From: Nocardiopsis kunsanensis DSM 44524
Lineage (GTDB): Bacteria; Actinomycetota; Actinomycetes; Streptosporangiales; Streptosporangiaceae
Direction of reading: 5' to 3'
DNA: 64,000 bases
Assembly: GCF_000340965.1 (NCBI RefSeq)
Contig: NZ_ANAY01000018.1
Coordinates: 1-64,000, forward strand
The notes under the pieces were generated by a model, which worked only from the letters and a program-made list of their open reading frames with translations, did no database searches and was not told the DNA's origin. Every line of letters begins with the position of its first letter. The stretch's first letter is position 1. The translations under genes were made by a program, and so were the position numbers. Positions 16,392 through 25,560 of this stretch are shown one piece after another.

Positions 16392-17054
16392 TCAGCAGGA
16401 GCTGTCGAGTGTGTCCTGCAGGGACGACTGTTCGTCGGGGGTGACCGTCAGGTCGTAGCGGTCCTTCACGTCGATCCAGGACTTGGCGTAGTCGCAGTGG
16501 ACGTCGGTGTTGGAGGGCATCCACTCCGACGGGTCCTGGTCGCTCTTCTCACTGTTGCTGGACGGCGTGGCCAGCCACAGCTGGGAGCTCTCGACGTCGT
16601 TGGCGAAGTCGGCGCGCTCGTCGGTGGTCCAGTCGGCGGCCCCGGTCTTCCATGCCTCGCTCAGCGGGACCATGTGGTCGACGCTGATGTCGGAGGGTTC
16701 GTCATCGACCCACTCGTCGTCGAAGGCGCTCCACCAGCTCCCCTGGGTGGGCTGGCAGTCGTCGTCGCTGACCACGTCCTGGCCGTCCCTCTCCAGTACC
16801 ACCTGGCGGGCGGTGCAGGGGCTGTCGATGACGTTCCAGTGCGGGAAGAGGCTTCGGTCGTATCCGTCCTGGGGGCCCTTGGGCTGGACGTCGAGGGCGT
16901 CGAGCTTTTCCTGGGCGACCGATTCGCTGGGGATGCCGGGCGGGAGGGTGTCCGCGGCGGCCGGTGAGGACCAGCCGAGCGTGGCCACCAGGGCCGCGGT
17001 GCCGGCTGTGGCGATGGTCGCGAACACACGGGGGGTACGGGGATGCTGCTTCAC
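16392..17054 (-). CDS. secreted HNH-family nuclease
   Basis: The 220-residue protein starts with a signal peptide (basic MKQHPRTPR, then a hydrophobic run ending near AAA-D at about residue 35). The mature part has the HNH-like core ISVDHMVPLSEAWKTGA, followed by FANDVESSQLWLATPSSNSEKSDQDP and the PSNTDVHCDYAKSWIDVK segment. This fits the secreted HNH endonuclease proteins common in Streptomyces, related to the DUF1524/GmrSD C-terminal domain. Conserved Cys residues probably form a disulfide. It may degrade extracellular DNA for nutrition or competition. It sits inside the transfer-type gene block but its regulation is unknown. Confidence 0.85.
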   Translation of the reverse strand: MKQHPRTPRVFATIATAGTAALVATLGWSSPAAADTLPPGIPSESVAQEKLDALDVQPKGPQDGYDRSLFPHWNVIDSPCTARQVVLERDGQDVVSDDDCQPTQGSWWSAFDDEWVDDEPSDISVDHMVPLSEAWKTGAADWTTDERADFANDVESSQLWLATPSSNSEKSDQDPSEWMPSNTDVHCDYAKSWIDVKDRYDLTVTPDEQSSLQDTLDSSC

Positions 17055-17549
17055 GCGTTCTCCTGGAGCGGGGTGAGAACAATGGACCCCACTACTGTGC
17101 TGTAGCGGCGCTTCTCACGCCAGCCCCCGCGGGTGAAGTTCGCAAGAAATCCGTGTCGGCCCCGCAGGGATGTGTACCGGGGCATGTATGAATTTTCGGT
17201 GAGCTAATTCACAAGGAAATTGCACACTGTGACCGTGGAGCTTCCACCAGTGGGTTGCACCTGAACGACCTGGGACAATGCACCCACCCCCGGGCGAGCG
17301 AACACGCTGGGTGACTTCACGCAGGTGAACGCGGAAAGTTCTCCCGCAAACTGCCGATCACCAAAAATTCAATCTTTTATTTGCCATCGATTTCTCCCAT
17401 ATAGTATGACAATAATACCCAGGAATCCCACTCATAAACATAGATCGATAAAATTGGCCCTGCGGGCGCGAAGAAGAGTCTGTTACGTTCACGAGTTGTA
17501 AGGAAAACCGTCGACCAGGGAAAGGATGGCCCCTCACGGGGGAACGATC
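17055..17549 (+). promoter_or_regulatory. AT-rich promoter region upstream of ectD
   Basis: About 500 bases between the divergent HNH and ectD genes. The section 17340-17465 is strikingly AT-rich (for example TCAATCTTTTATTTGCC and CCCATATAGTATGACAAT) compared with its surroundings. It is a likely promoter and regulator-binding zone for osmotic or heat induction of ectD. No single -10/-35 pair is asserted. Confidence 0.45.
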
Positions 17550-18455
17550 ATGACTCTGCAGATGGATGTTCCGACCGCGGACGAGTACCCGACCCGCAAG
17601 GCCGACGAGCCGGCTCTGCTTCATCGCAAGGACCCCACGGTCTGGGGCTCCGCCGACAACGGACCCTTCAGTGAGCACGACCTCACGGGGTACCGGGAGC
17701 GCGGTTACACCCAGGTCGAGTCGATCATCAGCGGCCAGGAGGTGCAGGCCTTCCACGAAGAGCTGCAGCGCCTGGGTTCCGATCCCGAGCTCCGCAAGGA
17801 CGAACGGGTCGTCGTCGAGCCGACCTCCAACGAGGTCCGCTCGGTCTTCGAGGCGCACAACATCAGCAAGCGCTTCTCGGACCTGGTCAACGACCCGCGC
17901 CTGGTGGAGCGGGCCCGCCAGATCCTCGGCTCGGACGTCTACGTGCACCAGAGCCGCATCAACTACAAGCCCGGTTTCGGGGGCGGGTCCTTCTACTGGC
18001 ACTCCGACTTCGAGACCTGGCACGCCGAGGACGGCATGCCTCGGATGCGCGCCTGCAGCTTCTCCATCGCTCTGACGGAGAACTACAGCCACAACGGCGC
18101 GCTCATGATCATGCCCGGCTCTCACAAGAGCTTCGTGTCGTGCGTCGGCGAGACACCCGACGATCACTACAAGGCTTCCCTGAAGAGCCAGGAGATCGGT
18201 ACACCCGACCAGAAGTCCCTGGAGTACCTGGCCGACCAGCACGGCATCGACGTGCTCACCGGCCCGGCCGGCGGGGCGATCATCTTCGACTGCAACTGCA
18301 TGCACGGCTCCGGTGGCAACATCACGCCGTTCCCGCGCTCGAACCTCTTCGTCGTGTTCAACAGCGTGGAGAACGCACCCACCGAGCCCTTCGCAGCGAA
18401 CAACCCGCGTCCCGAGTTCCTCGGATCGACCGATACCACACCGGTCGGCCGCTGA
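17550..18455 (+). CDS. ectD: ectoine hydroxylase
   Basis: This 301-residue enzyme is a PhyH-type Fe(II)/2-oxoglutarate dioxygenase that converts ectoine to 5-hydroxyectoine, a compatible solute. It carries the EctD signature in YVHQSRINYKPGFGGGSFYW and the following HSDFETWH. Iron ligands should be H151, D153 and H252 (NCMHGSGGN). The ATG at 17550 is preceded by GGGGGAACG; an ATG-like codon at 17526 is in frame but less likely. No ectABC genes lie nearby, so the substrate must come from a locus elsewhere or from uptake. Codon use is typical of the genome. Confidence 0.96.
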   Translation: MTLQMDVPTADEYPTRKADEPALLHRKDPTVWGSADNGPFSEHDLTGYRERGYTQVESIISGQEVQAFHEELQRLGSDPELRKDERVVVEPTSNEVRSVFEAHNISKRFSDLVNDPRLVERARQILGSDVYVHQSRINYKPGFGGGSFYWHSDFETWHAEDGMPRMRACSFSIALTENYSHNGALMIMPGSHKSFVSCVGETPDDHYKASLKSQEIGTPDQKSLEYLADQHGIDVLTGPAGGAIIFDCNCMHGSGGNITPFPRSNLFVVFNSVENAPTEPFAANNPRPEFLGSTDTTPVGR

Positions 18456-18569
18456 GGAGGACGCCGGAGCGGACACCGGTCCCCGGTGCCACCGGGCGTG
18501 TCTGGTGGGTGCTGTCCGTGCCGCAACAGGGCGAGTGCCCACGACATACGCCCCGACCACAGGACAAGG

Positions 18570-18606
18570 ACGGGCCGCGTGACCCGAGCCGGGTCGCGCG
18601 GCCCGT
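18570..18606. terminator. bidirectional terminator between ectD and the TcpE/MinD fusion
   Basis: A near-perfect 16-bp stem runs from ACGGGCCGCGTGACCC (18570-18585) to GGGTCGCGCGGCCCGT (18591-18606) with a 5-base loop. It lies between the two convergent genes. Confidence 0.75.
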
Positions 18607-18711
18607 CCGCTTCGTGCAGGCGGTGTCCGCGTTCGGTCCCCGGGACCGGGCCGGGGACCGAACAGAGCGGCGGGCCGGCACCGGAGCGGAGCGGCGGCCC
18701 GGGGCCGCAGG

Positions 18712-21700
18712 TCAGTCGGTGAGGCTGCGCACCAACACCCCGCCGAGCGCACCGTGGGCACGCTTGGTGGCCGACCGCAGCGCGCCCACGTCGATCCGCG
18801 TGTACGAGGCGCCCAGGTGGTCGTCCCACGGGACCCGGACGATCGCCCTGCACCGGCCCCGCGCCACACGTTCCGCGGCGTCCACGTCCGGCAGGCTGCG
18901 CTTGCTCACACCGTTGACGACGAGCACCGAGTTGGCACGCAGGGAGCTGTACCCGTTGCCGTCCAGCCACTCGAAGGTCATCGACACCGCCCGCTCGGCG
19001 TCGGCGCTGGCCGGAGCGACCAGAACCAGGCCGTCCGCGCCCGGCAGAGCGCGGGAGACCCCCGTGGCGGCCGGGTCCATGAGCGTGACCCCGTAGAAGC
19101 CGCCCAGCAGGCCGGCGATCTGGCCGTAGTCACGGTCGTCCAGGGTCTGCACGTACGGGTCGTCGAGGGTCTGCACGACCTCGAGGCCGGTGGGTGCACG
19201 GCTCACGTAGGAGCGCATCTGCTCGTAGTCCCGGACCCCGTCGGCGTTGGCCAGGAGCGCGGTGAGCGTCTCGGGGGTCTGGACGCCCACGCGGCGGGAG
19301 AGACCGTTGGGTCCGGGGTTGACGTCCACGGCCACGACCCGGTCGTCGCGGTGGGCGGCGAGGGTGTGGCCGATCATCAAGCCGGTCACGGTCTGTCCGG
19401 CACCACCGGTACAGCCGAGCACGACCAGGTTCCGGGGTCCGGGCAACGGGGTACGCAACCGCTCGATGTCGCTGTCCGGGAGGTCGGAGCGGACCGTGGA
19501 GGCGTTGCCGCCGGTGACCACGCGGGCCAGACGCCGCCACCCGCGGGTACCGCCGGACTCCGGACGGGGCCCGGAACGGTCGGTGCGGTCGGAGCGCTGG
19601 GCAGGCACACCGTTGGGGGTGTCGCCGAGGCGTTCCTGTTCGCCCGTGCCGTGGTCGAGTTCGAGTTCGGGCCTGGCCTCGCGCTCGGGCGAGTCGGGGT
19701 CCTCGTCCGGGGAGGGATGGCCGAAGAGCAAGCCCAGGCGGCGGGCGTTCTGTGCGACCCGGTGGAAGACCCCCTCGTGCGGGTCCTCGGCGGGGCCTGC
19801 CTCCCCGGCGGTACCGCCGGTGCGGTCGGCGGGGTCGGCGGACTCGTGCTCCCGGCCACCGTGGTCGGGGATGGAGGTTCCGGTGGCGCCGGTGCGGTCG
19901 CTGTCCCCGTCCTCGGTGGCGGGCCGGTCGCGGGCCAGGGCCGCCAGGCTCGGGTTGGCGCGCGGATGTGCCGCAGACACATCACGGTTCTCCGCGCGGG
20001 AGGCGTCGTCGGGCCGGTGGTCCGCCGCCCGCGCCCCCTCGGGCACGGCGGAGGAACGCTCGCCCGCAGCCGCACGGTCCTCGGTGGCGGAGCCGGCTTC
20101 CGTGGACGGGCGGGGTGCCTCGGAGGCAGGGGTCTCGTCCTCGCCCCGGGGGGCCTGGAGGATCCCGGCCCCCTGGCCGGCGCCGGGCCGCGCGGAGGCG
20201 GCACGGCGACGGCGCTCCTCCAGGGCCCGGGCCTCCGCGCGCGCGAGTTCGTCGGCGGTGCGGCGGCGCGGCGTCTCCGGCTCGGCGGAGGGGGCGGGGT
20301 CGGCCCTGTCCCCCCTGACGTCGGAGAAGCTCGCGAGCTCGCCGGTCCCATGGTCGAGCTGGATGGGCGGTCGCGGCCCGGCCGCGGCCGGATCGTCGGC
20401 CGAGGCGGCCGTACCGGTCGGCCCGGGACGGTCGGTGCTCCGGGAGTCCTCGTCCCCGGTCGAGCCGTCGGGGTCGACGGCGGTGGCCTTCCCCTCGGTG
20501 TTCCCGGCGGCATCGGCGGCCTCTGCTGCCTCGGCGGTGTCGGCGGTGTCGGCGGTGTCGGCGGCCCGAGCGTCCCGGCCGGAGTCCTCGACCCCGCCGG
20601 TCCCGTCGGTCCCAGCAGCTCCTTCGGTGCCCTGCCCACGACGGTCCCGCGCGCGCAGTTCGCGCGCGGAGATGACGGGGTTGCCCCGGTCCCCGGACCG
20701 GGGCCGGTCGGGGTCGTTGTGCCCGCCGTCGTCGAACCAGGCGCTCCCGGACTGTTCCGGTCCGCGCTCGTTGTCCGGGACGGCGTCGGCGAACCTCGGG
20801 CGCGGAGGGGGCGGGGTGTCGGCCTTGCTGAGGTGCCTGTCGAGCACGGACATGTGCTCGTTCCACTCGGGGCCGTGGGCGTCGGGGTCCTCGTGCCGGC
20901 GGAACGGCATGGCGTCGTGTTCACCGGTGCCGTGGTCGAGTTCGAGCGCGGCCCCGGCTCCGCCTCCTGCCGGGGCGGGCTCCCGGTCCGGTCCGGCGCT
21001 CCGGTCCGTGCCGGACTCCCGGTCCGGGGCCGTCTCCCGGTCCGAGGCCGTCTCCCGGTCGGAGGCAGGACCCGCCTGCGGGGCCCGGTCCTCGGCCCGG
21101 TCCTGCTGCGCCCCGGAGGCCTCCCGGGACACGTGCTGCTCGTCCTCGACCGGGTGGGTCCGGTCCGCGGAGGCGTCGCCGCGGTCCTCGGTGCCGGTGC
21201 GGACACCGGTGGTCCGAGCGGTGCGCTCCGTGTGCGTGTCCGGGTCCGTGTGCTCCGCGTTGCCGGTGTGCTCGGCGCCGCGGGCGTCACCGGTGTCTCC
21301 GAGGGTCCGGTCCGAGCCCTCGCCCCGGGGAGCAGGGCTCTGCCCCGCCCCCTCCTTGTCCGGTGCCCCGGACGCGGGCGGCAGCCACGGCGTCCGGGGG
21401 GTGTCGACGGTCGGACGGCCGGTGGCCGCGGCGTACTGGGCCGCGTAGTCCGAGAGGTCCGACAGGTCGGACCTCTCGACGTTCCCGCTCGTGCCCTGCT
21501 GGTCCCTGCGTGCCTGCGAGCCCTCGTGCTCCTTCGCGGGCGTGCCGCGTTCGCGGTCCCGGTCCAGTTCCCACGGGGCCGCGTGCGGGCGGCGCTTCGG
21601 TCTCTCCGGCTGCCCGGTGTCACCGGAGGCACCGGTTCCGCTCGCCTCGGAGGGCGCGGCCTCGGCCGGCAGGGCCTGACCCCGACCCCGCGCACGGCGG

Positions 21701-23244
21701 CGTTCGGGTGCCGGTTCGGAGGCACGTTCGGGTGCGTGCTCGGCCGCGGTACCGGAGGCCCGCTCCCCTGCGCGGTCGCCACCGGCACCGCGGGCGCGTT
21801 CCCGGTCGGTAGAGCTTCCGGGCGCCCCGCTCCGCTCAGGGGCCTGCTCGGGTGCCTCGGACACCTCCAGGCGCTCGGCCCCGCTCCGGTGCTCGTCCAG
21901 CTCCCTGGTCACACGGATGCTCTGGGTCCGTCCGCGCAGCCGACGGGCGGGGGCGGACTCCTGGCCCGTCCCCGTCTCCTGCCGGCCGCCGTCCCGGGTG
22001 GCCTCCGCCAGTTCCTCACTGGACATCGGCCCGGTGTCGCTGCCCGTGTAGGCGGCCTTGGAGGTCAACCCCACGGGCGTGTGCCCCGAGGAGGCGCGCA
22101 GGGACGCGACCCAGGCGTCACGGTCGCGGTCCTCGTCCTCCTCGGTGACGAAGACCGGCTCCTCGAACCCGTCGAGGCCCTCATCGCCGTCTCCGCCGTA
22201 CTCGCCTTCTGTACCGGTTCCCTCGGAGCGGCCGAGGGGTCCTGCGTCACCGGTGCCGTCACCGCGGCCGTGTCCGCCGTCGCCGGCGGAGGGCTCTTCG
22301 GTGCCGGGTTCCAGGGCGAACCCGAAGTAGTTGAGCACCTTGCGTCCCACGCTCCGGCGGGCCCGGCCGGGCCCGGGGGCCGCGTCGGCGTGGCTGGAGG
22401 GGTGCGGCCCGGCCTCCTCCTCGTCGTGCATCGCTGCGGACGAGGCGGTCCCGGCCGCAGCCGAGGGTTCGTCGTGGGCGGTGCCGTGGGCCGGGGCTGC
22501 GGCGGCGAACACCGGCACCCGCTCGCGGGCACGCGGCCGGGCGGGTTCGCGCGGCCCCTCGGGGCCGGGCCGTGTGCCGGGGTCCTGCTCGTCCCGGTCC
22601 CCAGGACCGGAAGGTTCTCGGGGCCCGGTCCCGTCGGCAGCGCTCGTACTGCCCCTGGCCCCGGCGGGCTCGGCGGGGGTGTAGAGCTCCTCGATCGGCT
22701 CGGCGCGCACCGGCTCCGCCTTCGCGGGGCCGGCGACCCCCCACAGGGGCGGGGGGTCGGGTGTTGCGGCCTCGGCCTCCTCGGTCTCCTGTGCCCCGTG
22801 CGTCCCCTCCGTCCCGTGCTCGGTCTCCGCGTGGTGGCGGCGCGGCAGCGGCAACGACCCGGCGTTCGCGCTCCGGTGCCACACACGTGCGGAGACCCGC
22901 GCCTCGCCGGGTTCGTACTCGGGGGCCAAGCGGGTCATGACACGCGGCTCGGTGAAGAACCGGGCCTGGGAGATGAGCAGTTCGGTGAGCCGCTTGCCCT
23001 CGATCACGGGCCGGGTGGCCAGCACCGTGATCACCCCGGGCGGCACGACCCACAGCACCAGGTGCCAGCCGTTGCCGAAATCGAACGGGGCGTTGAGGAC
23101 GCTCAGCAGCACGACCCAGATGAGGAAGATCCCCATGGCGACCCCGAAGGTCCCCACCGGGAGCGGCATGGGAAGCCGGAAGTCGTAGAGCTTGTAGAGC
23201 CGCTTCTCGATACGCCAGATGTTGGTGTACGTGGGCAGGTCCAC
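18712..23244 (-). CDS. TcpE-like membrane domain fused to disordered linker and MinD/ParA-like domain
   Basis: A 1510-residue protein starting at GTG 23244. Residues 1-130 form a TcpE/PrgI-type domain (LPTYTNIWRIEKRLYKLY, then two membrane helices). Residues of about 150-1265 are disordered, rich in D, E, R, G, P and A, and contain the short motif LDHGTGE three times. The last ~240 residues are a MinD/ParA-like domain (NLVVLGCTGGAGQTVTG; VVAVDVNPG). Its P-loop has Gln where the Lys of G-K-T is expected, so nucleotide hydrolysis may be lost or altered. It is probably a membrane-anchored part of a conjugation- or secretion-like apparatus with the genes just upstream. The length of the linker is remarkable, and its function is unknown. 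Confidence 0.8.
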   Translation of the reverse strand: MDLPTYTNIWRIEKRLYKLYDFRLPMPLPVGTFGVAMGIFLIWVVLLSVLNAPFDFGNGWHLVLWVVPPGVITVLATRPVIEGKRLTELLISQARFFTEPRVMTRLAPEYEPGEARVSARVWHRSANAGSLPLPRRHHAETEHGTEGTHGAQETEEAEAATPDPPPLWGVAGPAKAEPVRAEPIEELYTPAEPAGARGSTSAADGTGPREPSGPGDRDEQDPGTRPGPEGPREPARPRARERVPVFAAAAPAHGTAHDEPSAAAGTASSAAMHDEEEAGPHPSSHADAAPGPGRARRSVGRKVLNYFGFALEPGTEEPSAGDGGHGRGDGTGDAGPLGRSEGTGTEGEYGGDGDEGLDGFEEPVFVTEEDEDRDRDAWVASLRASSGHTPVGLTSKAAYTGSDTGPMSSEELAEATRDGGRQETGTGQESAPARRLRGRTQSIRVTRELDEHRSGAERLEVSEAPEQAPERSGAPGSSTDRERARGAGGDRAGERASGTAAEHAPERASEPAPERRRARGRGQALPAEAAPSEASGTGASGDTGQPERPKRRPHAAPWELDRDRERGTPAKEHEGSQARRDQQGTSGNVERSDLSDLSDYAAQYAAATGRPTVDTPRTPWLPPASGAPDKEGAGQSPAPRGEGSDRTLGDTGDARGAEHTGNAEHTDPDTHTERTARTTGVRTGTEDRGDASADRTHPVEDEQHVSREASGAQQDRAEDRAPQAGPASDRETASDRETAPDRESGTDRSAGPDREPAPAGGGAGAALELDHGTGEHDAMPFRRHEDPDAHGPEWNEHMSVLDRHLSKADTPPPPRPRFADAVPDNERGPEQSGSAWFDDGGHNDPDRPRSGDRGNPVISARELRARDRRGQGTEGAAGTDGTGGVEDSGRDARAADTADTADTAEAAEAADAAGNTEGKATAVDPDGSTGDEDSRSTDRPGPTGTAASADDPAAAGPRPPIQLDHGTGELASFSDVRGDRADPAPSAEPETPRRRTADELARAEARALEERRRRAASARPGAGQGAGILQAPRGEDETPASEAPRPSTEAGSATEDRAAAGERSSAVPEGARAADHRPDDASRAENRDVSAAHPRANPSLAALARDRPATEDGDSDRTGATGTSIPDHGGREHESADPADRTGGTAGEAGPAEDPHEGVFHRVAQNARRLGLLFGHPSPDEDPDSPEREARPELELDHGTGEQERLGDTPNGVPAQRSDRTDRSGPRPESGGTRGWRRLARVVTGGNASTVRSDLPDSDIERLRTPLPGPRNLVVLGCTGGAGQTVTGLMIGHTLAAHRDDRVVAVDVNPGPNGLSRRVGVQTPETLTALLANADGVRDYEQMRSYVSRAPTGLEVVQTLDDPYVQTLDDRDYGQIAGLLGGFYGVTLMDPAATGVSRALPGADGLVLVAPASADAERAVSMTFEWLDGNGYSSLRANSVLVVNGVSKRSLPDVDAAERVARGRCRAIVRVPWDDHLGASYTRIDVGALRSATKRAHGALGGVLVRSLTD

Positions 23245-23264
23245 GCTTGCCGGCCTCCCTCGCC

Positions 23265-23585
23265 TTATTCCGTCGACACGCCCATCGCTCGAGCGAGCGC
23301 GACCGCGATGACCTCGATGATGCCGGGGACGTAGAAGACGATCCCGATGAAGATCGCCAGGATGATGAACTGCGCGAACCGCGTGATCTCCCTCGTGAAC
23401 AGGAAGAACACCGCCACGATGGAGACGATGACGAGGAAGAGGGGACCGAAGAACCCGCGCAGGAAGTCAGCCAGACCGCCGGTGTCGGGGGCGTTCTCGT
23501 TGGTGGTGGTCTCCACCGCCAGGTTGAGGAACTCGGTACCCCCGGAACTCAGGGCGTCCGTTGTGGAAGACAGCAGGGGGAGCAT
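23265..23585 (-). CDS. small two-helix membrane protein of the transfer cluster
   Basis: A 106-residue protein with an N-terminal polar segment and two membrane helices (about 47-65 and 72-95), FFGPLFLVIVSIVAVFFLF and FIILAIFIGIVFYVPGII. It has no recognisable cleavage site. Size and topology recall VirB2/TrbC-like or other small integral components of type IV secretion systems. It lies 20 bases from the TcpE-fusion gene on the same strand and 71 bases from the TcpC-like gene, so an operon is likely. Its role is inferred only from this context. Confidence 0.72.
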   Translation of the reverse strand: MLPLLSSTTDALSSGGTEFLNLAVETTTNENAPDTGGLADFLRGFFGPLFLVIVSIVAVFFLFTREITRFAQFIILAIFIGIVFYVPGIIEVIAVALARAMGVSTE

Positions 23586-23656
23586 GTCAGTCGCCGCCTC
23601 CCGGTGTCGCCTCTGGTGTCGTCATGTCGTTCTCGTCTCCTTGCCTACGGTCCCCG

Positions 23657-24607
23657 TCATGGTCCGTACGAACGCGGGGAACCCTGGATGTCGCGCACGT
23701 GCCACTCGCCGCCGGAGTCGACGACGGTCACCAGGTAATCCTGGATCAATTGTCCGGTGTCGTCCCCGTCGGTGTCCGGGAGGGCCCACCGGACCGTGGC
23801 GGCGACCCGACGCACGTCCTCCTCCCCCGACGCGGACCGGGACGGCACCATGATCTCGGACAGCTCGGCAAATTCCAGGCTATTGGCCGGAAGCGGCGTG
23901 ATCGAGGCCTGCGCCTCCACATAACGGTCGAGGTGGCCGGGCTCCTGCGCGTAGGCCTCGAAGAACCCGGGCAATACTTCCTGGAGCTCCTGGGCGGCGG
24001 CGTCGTCGGTCTCGAAGGAGCTGCCGGACGGGAGCTCGGCCCGGGTGGGCGGCCCCATCAGCGCGGGACGGCCCGAGACCACGAGGGAGCCGCCGTCGGA
24101 GTAGACGGGCACCTCCAGGCTCATGGCCTCGCCGTTGACCTCCGCGCGGACGACGACGATCGCGTTGTTCTCGTTCTCGACGTCGACGGCGAAGACGGTG
24201 AGGTTCTCGGCGGTCAGTCCCTCCGAGGGCAGTTCGAGGTCGGGGGCCTGTCCCTCGGGCACGTAGGCGGCCAGGGCCTCCAGGCGTCCCTCACCGGCCC
24301 CTTCGGTGTTGAGGTAGACCTCAGCAAAGCGTTGGCCGAAGGCGGCCGCAGCGGTCTCGGGGTAGTCGATCGACTCGGCCTGCTCAGGCTCCTCGTCCCC
24401 TGCGGGCAGGGCGAAGCCGCCGCGGAGGGGGATCATGATGCCGTTGACGATGACCACGGCGATGAACACCCACAGGACCACGCGGCCCAAGCCGACGAGC
24501 CATCGCCCGCCGGCCCACCGGCCCGGTGGTTTCGCGGGCGGTCCGTCGACCCCGGTCTCCTCCGCCCGGTCCTGCACGGCGGTGCCGCGCCGTGCGCCCT
24601 TCGCCAT
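23657..24607 (-). CDS. TcpC-like conjugal transfer protein
   Basis: A 316-residue protein with a cytoplasmic N-terminal 35 residues (Arg/Pro-rich), one membrane helix (RWLVGLGRVVLWVFIAVVIV) and an extracytoplasmic region of about 255 residues. The pattern PETAAAAFGQRFAEVYL, followed by a second similar half (LQEVLPGFFEAYAQEPGHL), is typical of TcpC, a structural, VirB8-like channel component in Gram-positive conjugation systems. It is the first gene of the minus-strand set that continues through the small membrane protein and the TcpE fusion. An actual DNA-transfer role is not shown by sequence alone. Confidence 0.78.
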   Translation of the reverse strand: MAKGARRGTAVQDRAEETGVDGPPAKPPGRWAGGRWLVGLGRVVLWVFIAVVIVNGIMIPLRGGFALPAGDEEPEQAESIDYPETAAAAFGQRFAEVYLNTEGAGEGRLEALAAYVPEGQAPDLELPSEGLTAENLTVFAVDVENENNAIVVVRAEVNGEAMSLEVPVYSDGGSLVVSGRPALMGPPTRAELPSGSSFETDDAAAQELQEVLPGFFEAYAQEPGHLDRYVEAQASITPLPANSLEFAELSEIMVPSRSASGEEDVRRVAATVRWALPDTDGDDTGQLIQDYLVTVVDSGGEWHVRDIQGSPRSYGP

Positions 24608-24948
24608 CCCGTCTCCTCACTGAACGTTCCGTCGGGACTTCGCCAAGGTCTTGTCTACCCCATCCCTATAGTGAGGCATTGTGAGGGTTGCGATCGCCCG
24701 TGTGGACTCCGCGTTTCCCCTACTTCAGTGCATTGCACGCACCGAACAATCGCCCCAAAAGGAACGACGTGCACTTCAGGGCCAGGAATCTCCCTCGCGT
24801 GGTGGGGAGGACGACCCAATTATGGTTCGTCCGTAAAGGCATTAATCGCCTGTCGGCCAGGAAGGTGTGACCCCCGGGAGGAGGTTCCCCGCCCCTGAGG
24901 CACCTCGTTCCCCTACCGACACAGGCCTTTGCCGCTACGCTGGGGGAC
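24608..24948. other. gene-free region between divergent genes
   Basis: About 340 bases with lower GC than the neighbours. It should hold the promoters for the TcpC-like gene (minus) and the Uma2 gene (plus). No convincing small gene or RNA was seen. Confidence 0.4.
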
Positions 24949-25530
24949 ATGACAAGCCTGCCCGAGTGGATGCGCCCGCCACGGGAAGAGGGCTGGTTCG
25001 CCGACGACCTCGACCACTTGCCCGAGGCGCCCCGACACACCGAGCTCATCGACGGAGCCCTCGTTTTCATGATGTCCCCCCAACGCTCGTGGCACGCGCG
25101 GGTGGTCACCACCCTGACGAGCACACTCATGCAGCAGGCCCCGGAGGGTTTCGAGGTCGAACGCGAGATGACCGTGCGCCTCGACCGACGCAACCGCCCC
25201 GAACCCGACGTCCTCGTCACCCGCAGCACGTTCGACCCGGACCGCACCTGGCACGCCCCGGAGCACGTGGCGCTCGTGGTCGAGGTCGTCTCCCCCGAAT
25301 CCGAGCACCGCGACCGCACGGTGAAACTGCGCAAGTACGCCGAGGCCGGGATCCCGCACTACTGGTGCGTGGAGGAGGAGAGCTCGGTCCCGGTGGTGCA
25401 CGTGTACGAACTCGACCGGCCCACGGGTGTGTACGCGCCCGCGGCGATCGTGCGGGGGACCCTCGAACGGGTGGTGCCGTTCGAGGTCGGGATCGATCTG
25501 GGGGCACTGGTCCCGCGAAAGAGCCGCTGA
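24949..25530 (+). CDS. Uma2 family (DUF820) putative endonuclease
   Basis: A 193-residue Uma2/DUF820 protein of the PD-(D/E)xK superfamily. Diagnostic segments are RHTELIDGALVFMMSP, RNRPEPDVLVTR, the core VALVVEVVSPESEHRDRTVK and YAEAGIPHYWCVE. These provide the D...E-x-K active-site pattern. Such genes are numerous in Nocardiopsis and Streptomyces, but their biological role is not settled; restriction-like and accessory nuclease functions have been suggested. It stands alone, followed after 30 bases by the VOC gene in the same direction. Confidence 0.9.
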   Translation: MTSLPEWMRPPREEGWFADDLDHLPEAPRHTELIDGALVFMMSPQRSWHARVVTTLTSTLMQQAPEGFEVEREMTVRLDRRNRPEPDVLVTRSTFDPDRTWHAPEHVALVVEVVSPESEHRDRTVKLRKYAEAGIPHYWCVEEESSVPVVHVYELDRPTGVYAPAAIVRGTLERVVPFEVGIDLGALVPRKSR

Positions 25531-25560
25531 ACGTCACAAGCGCGGATTAGGGTCCCCGCC

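Noticed and set aside
13618..16458. 946-codon plus-strand ORF
   Set aside because: Opposite strand of the VirB4-like ATPase, with no recognisable domains.
18754..23334. 1,526-codon plus-strand ORF opposite the TcpE/MinD fusion
   Set aside because: Antisense to a gene with clear domains; composition is an artefact of high GC third positions on the other strand.
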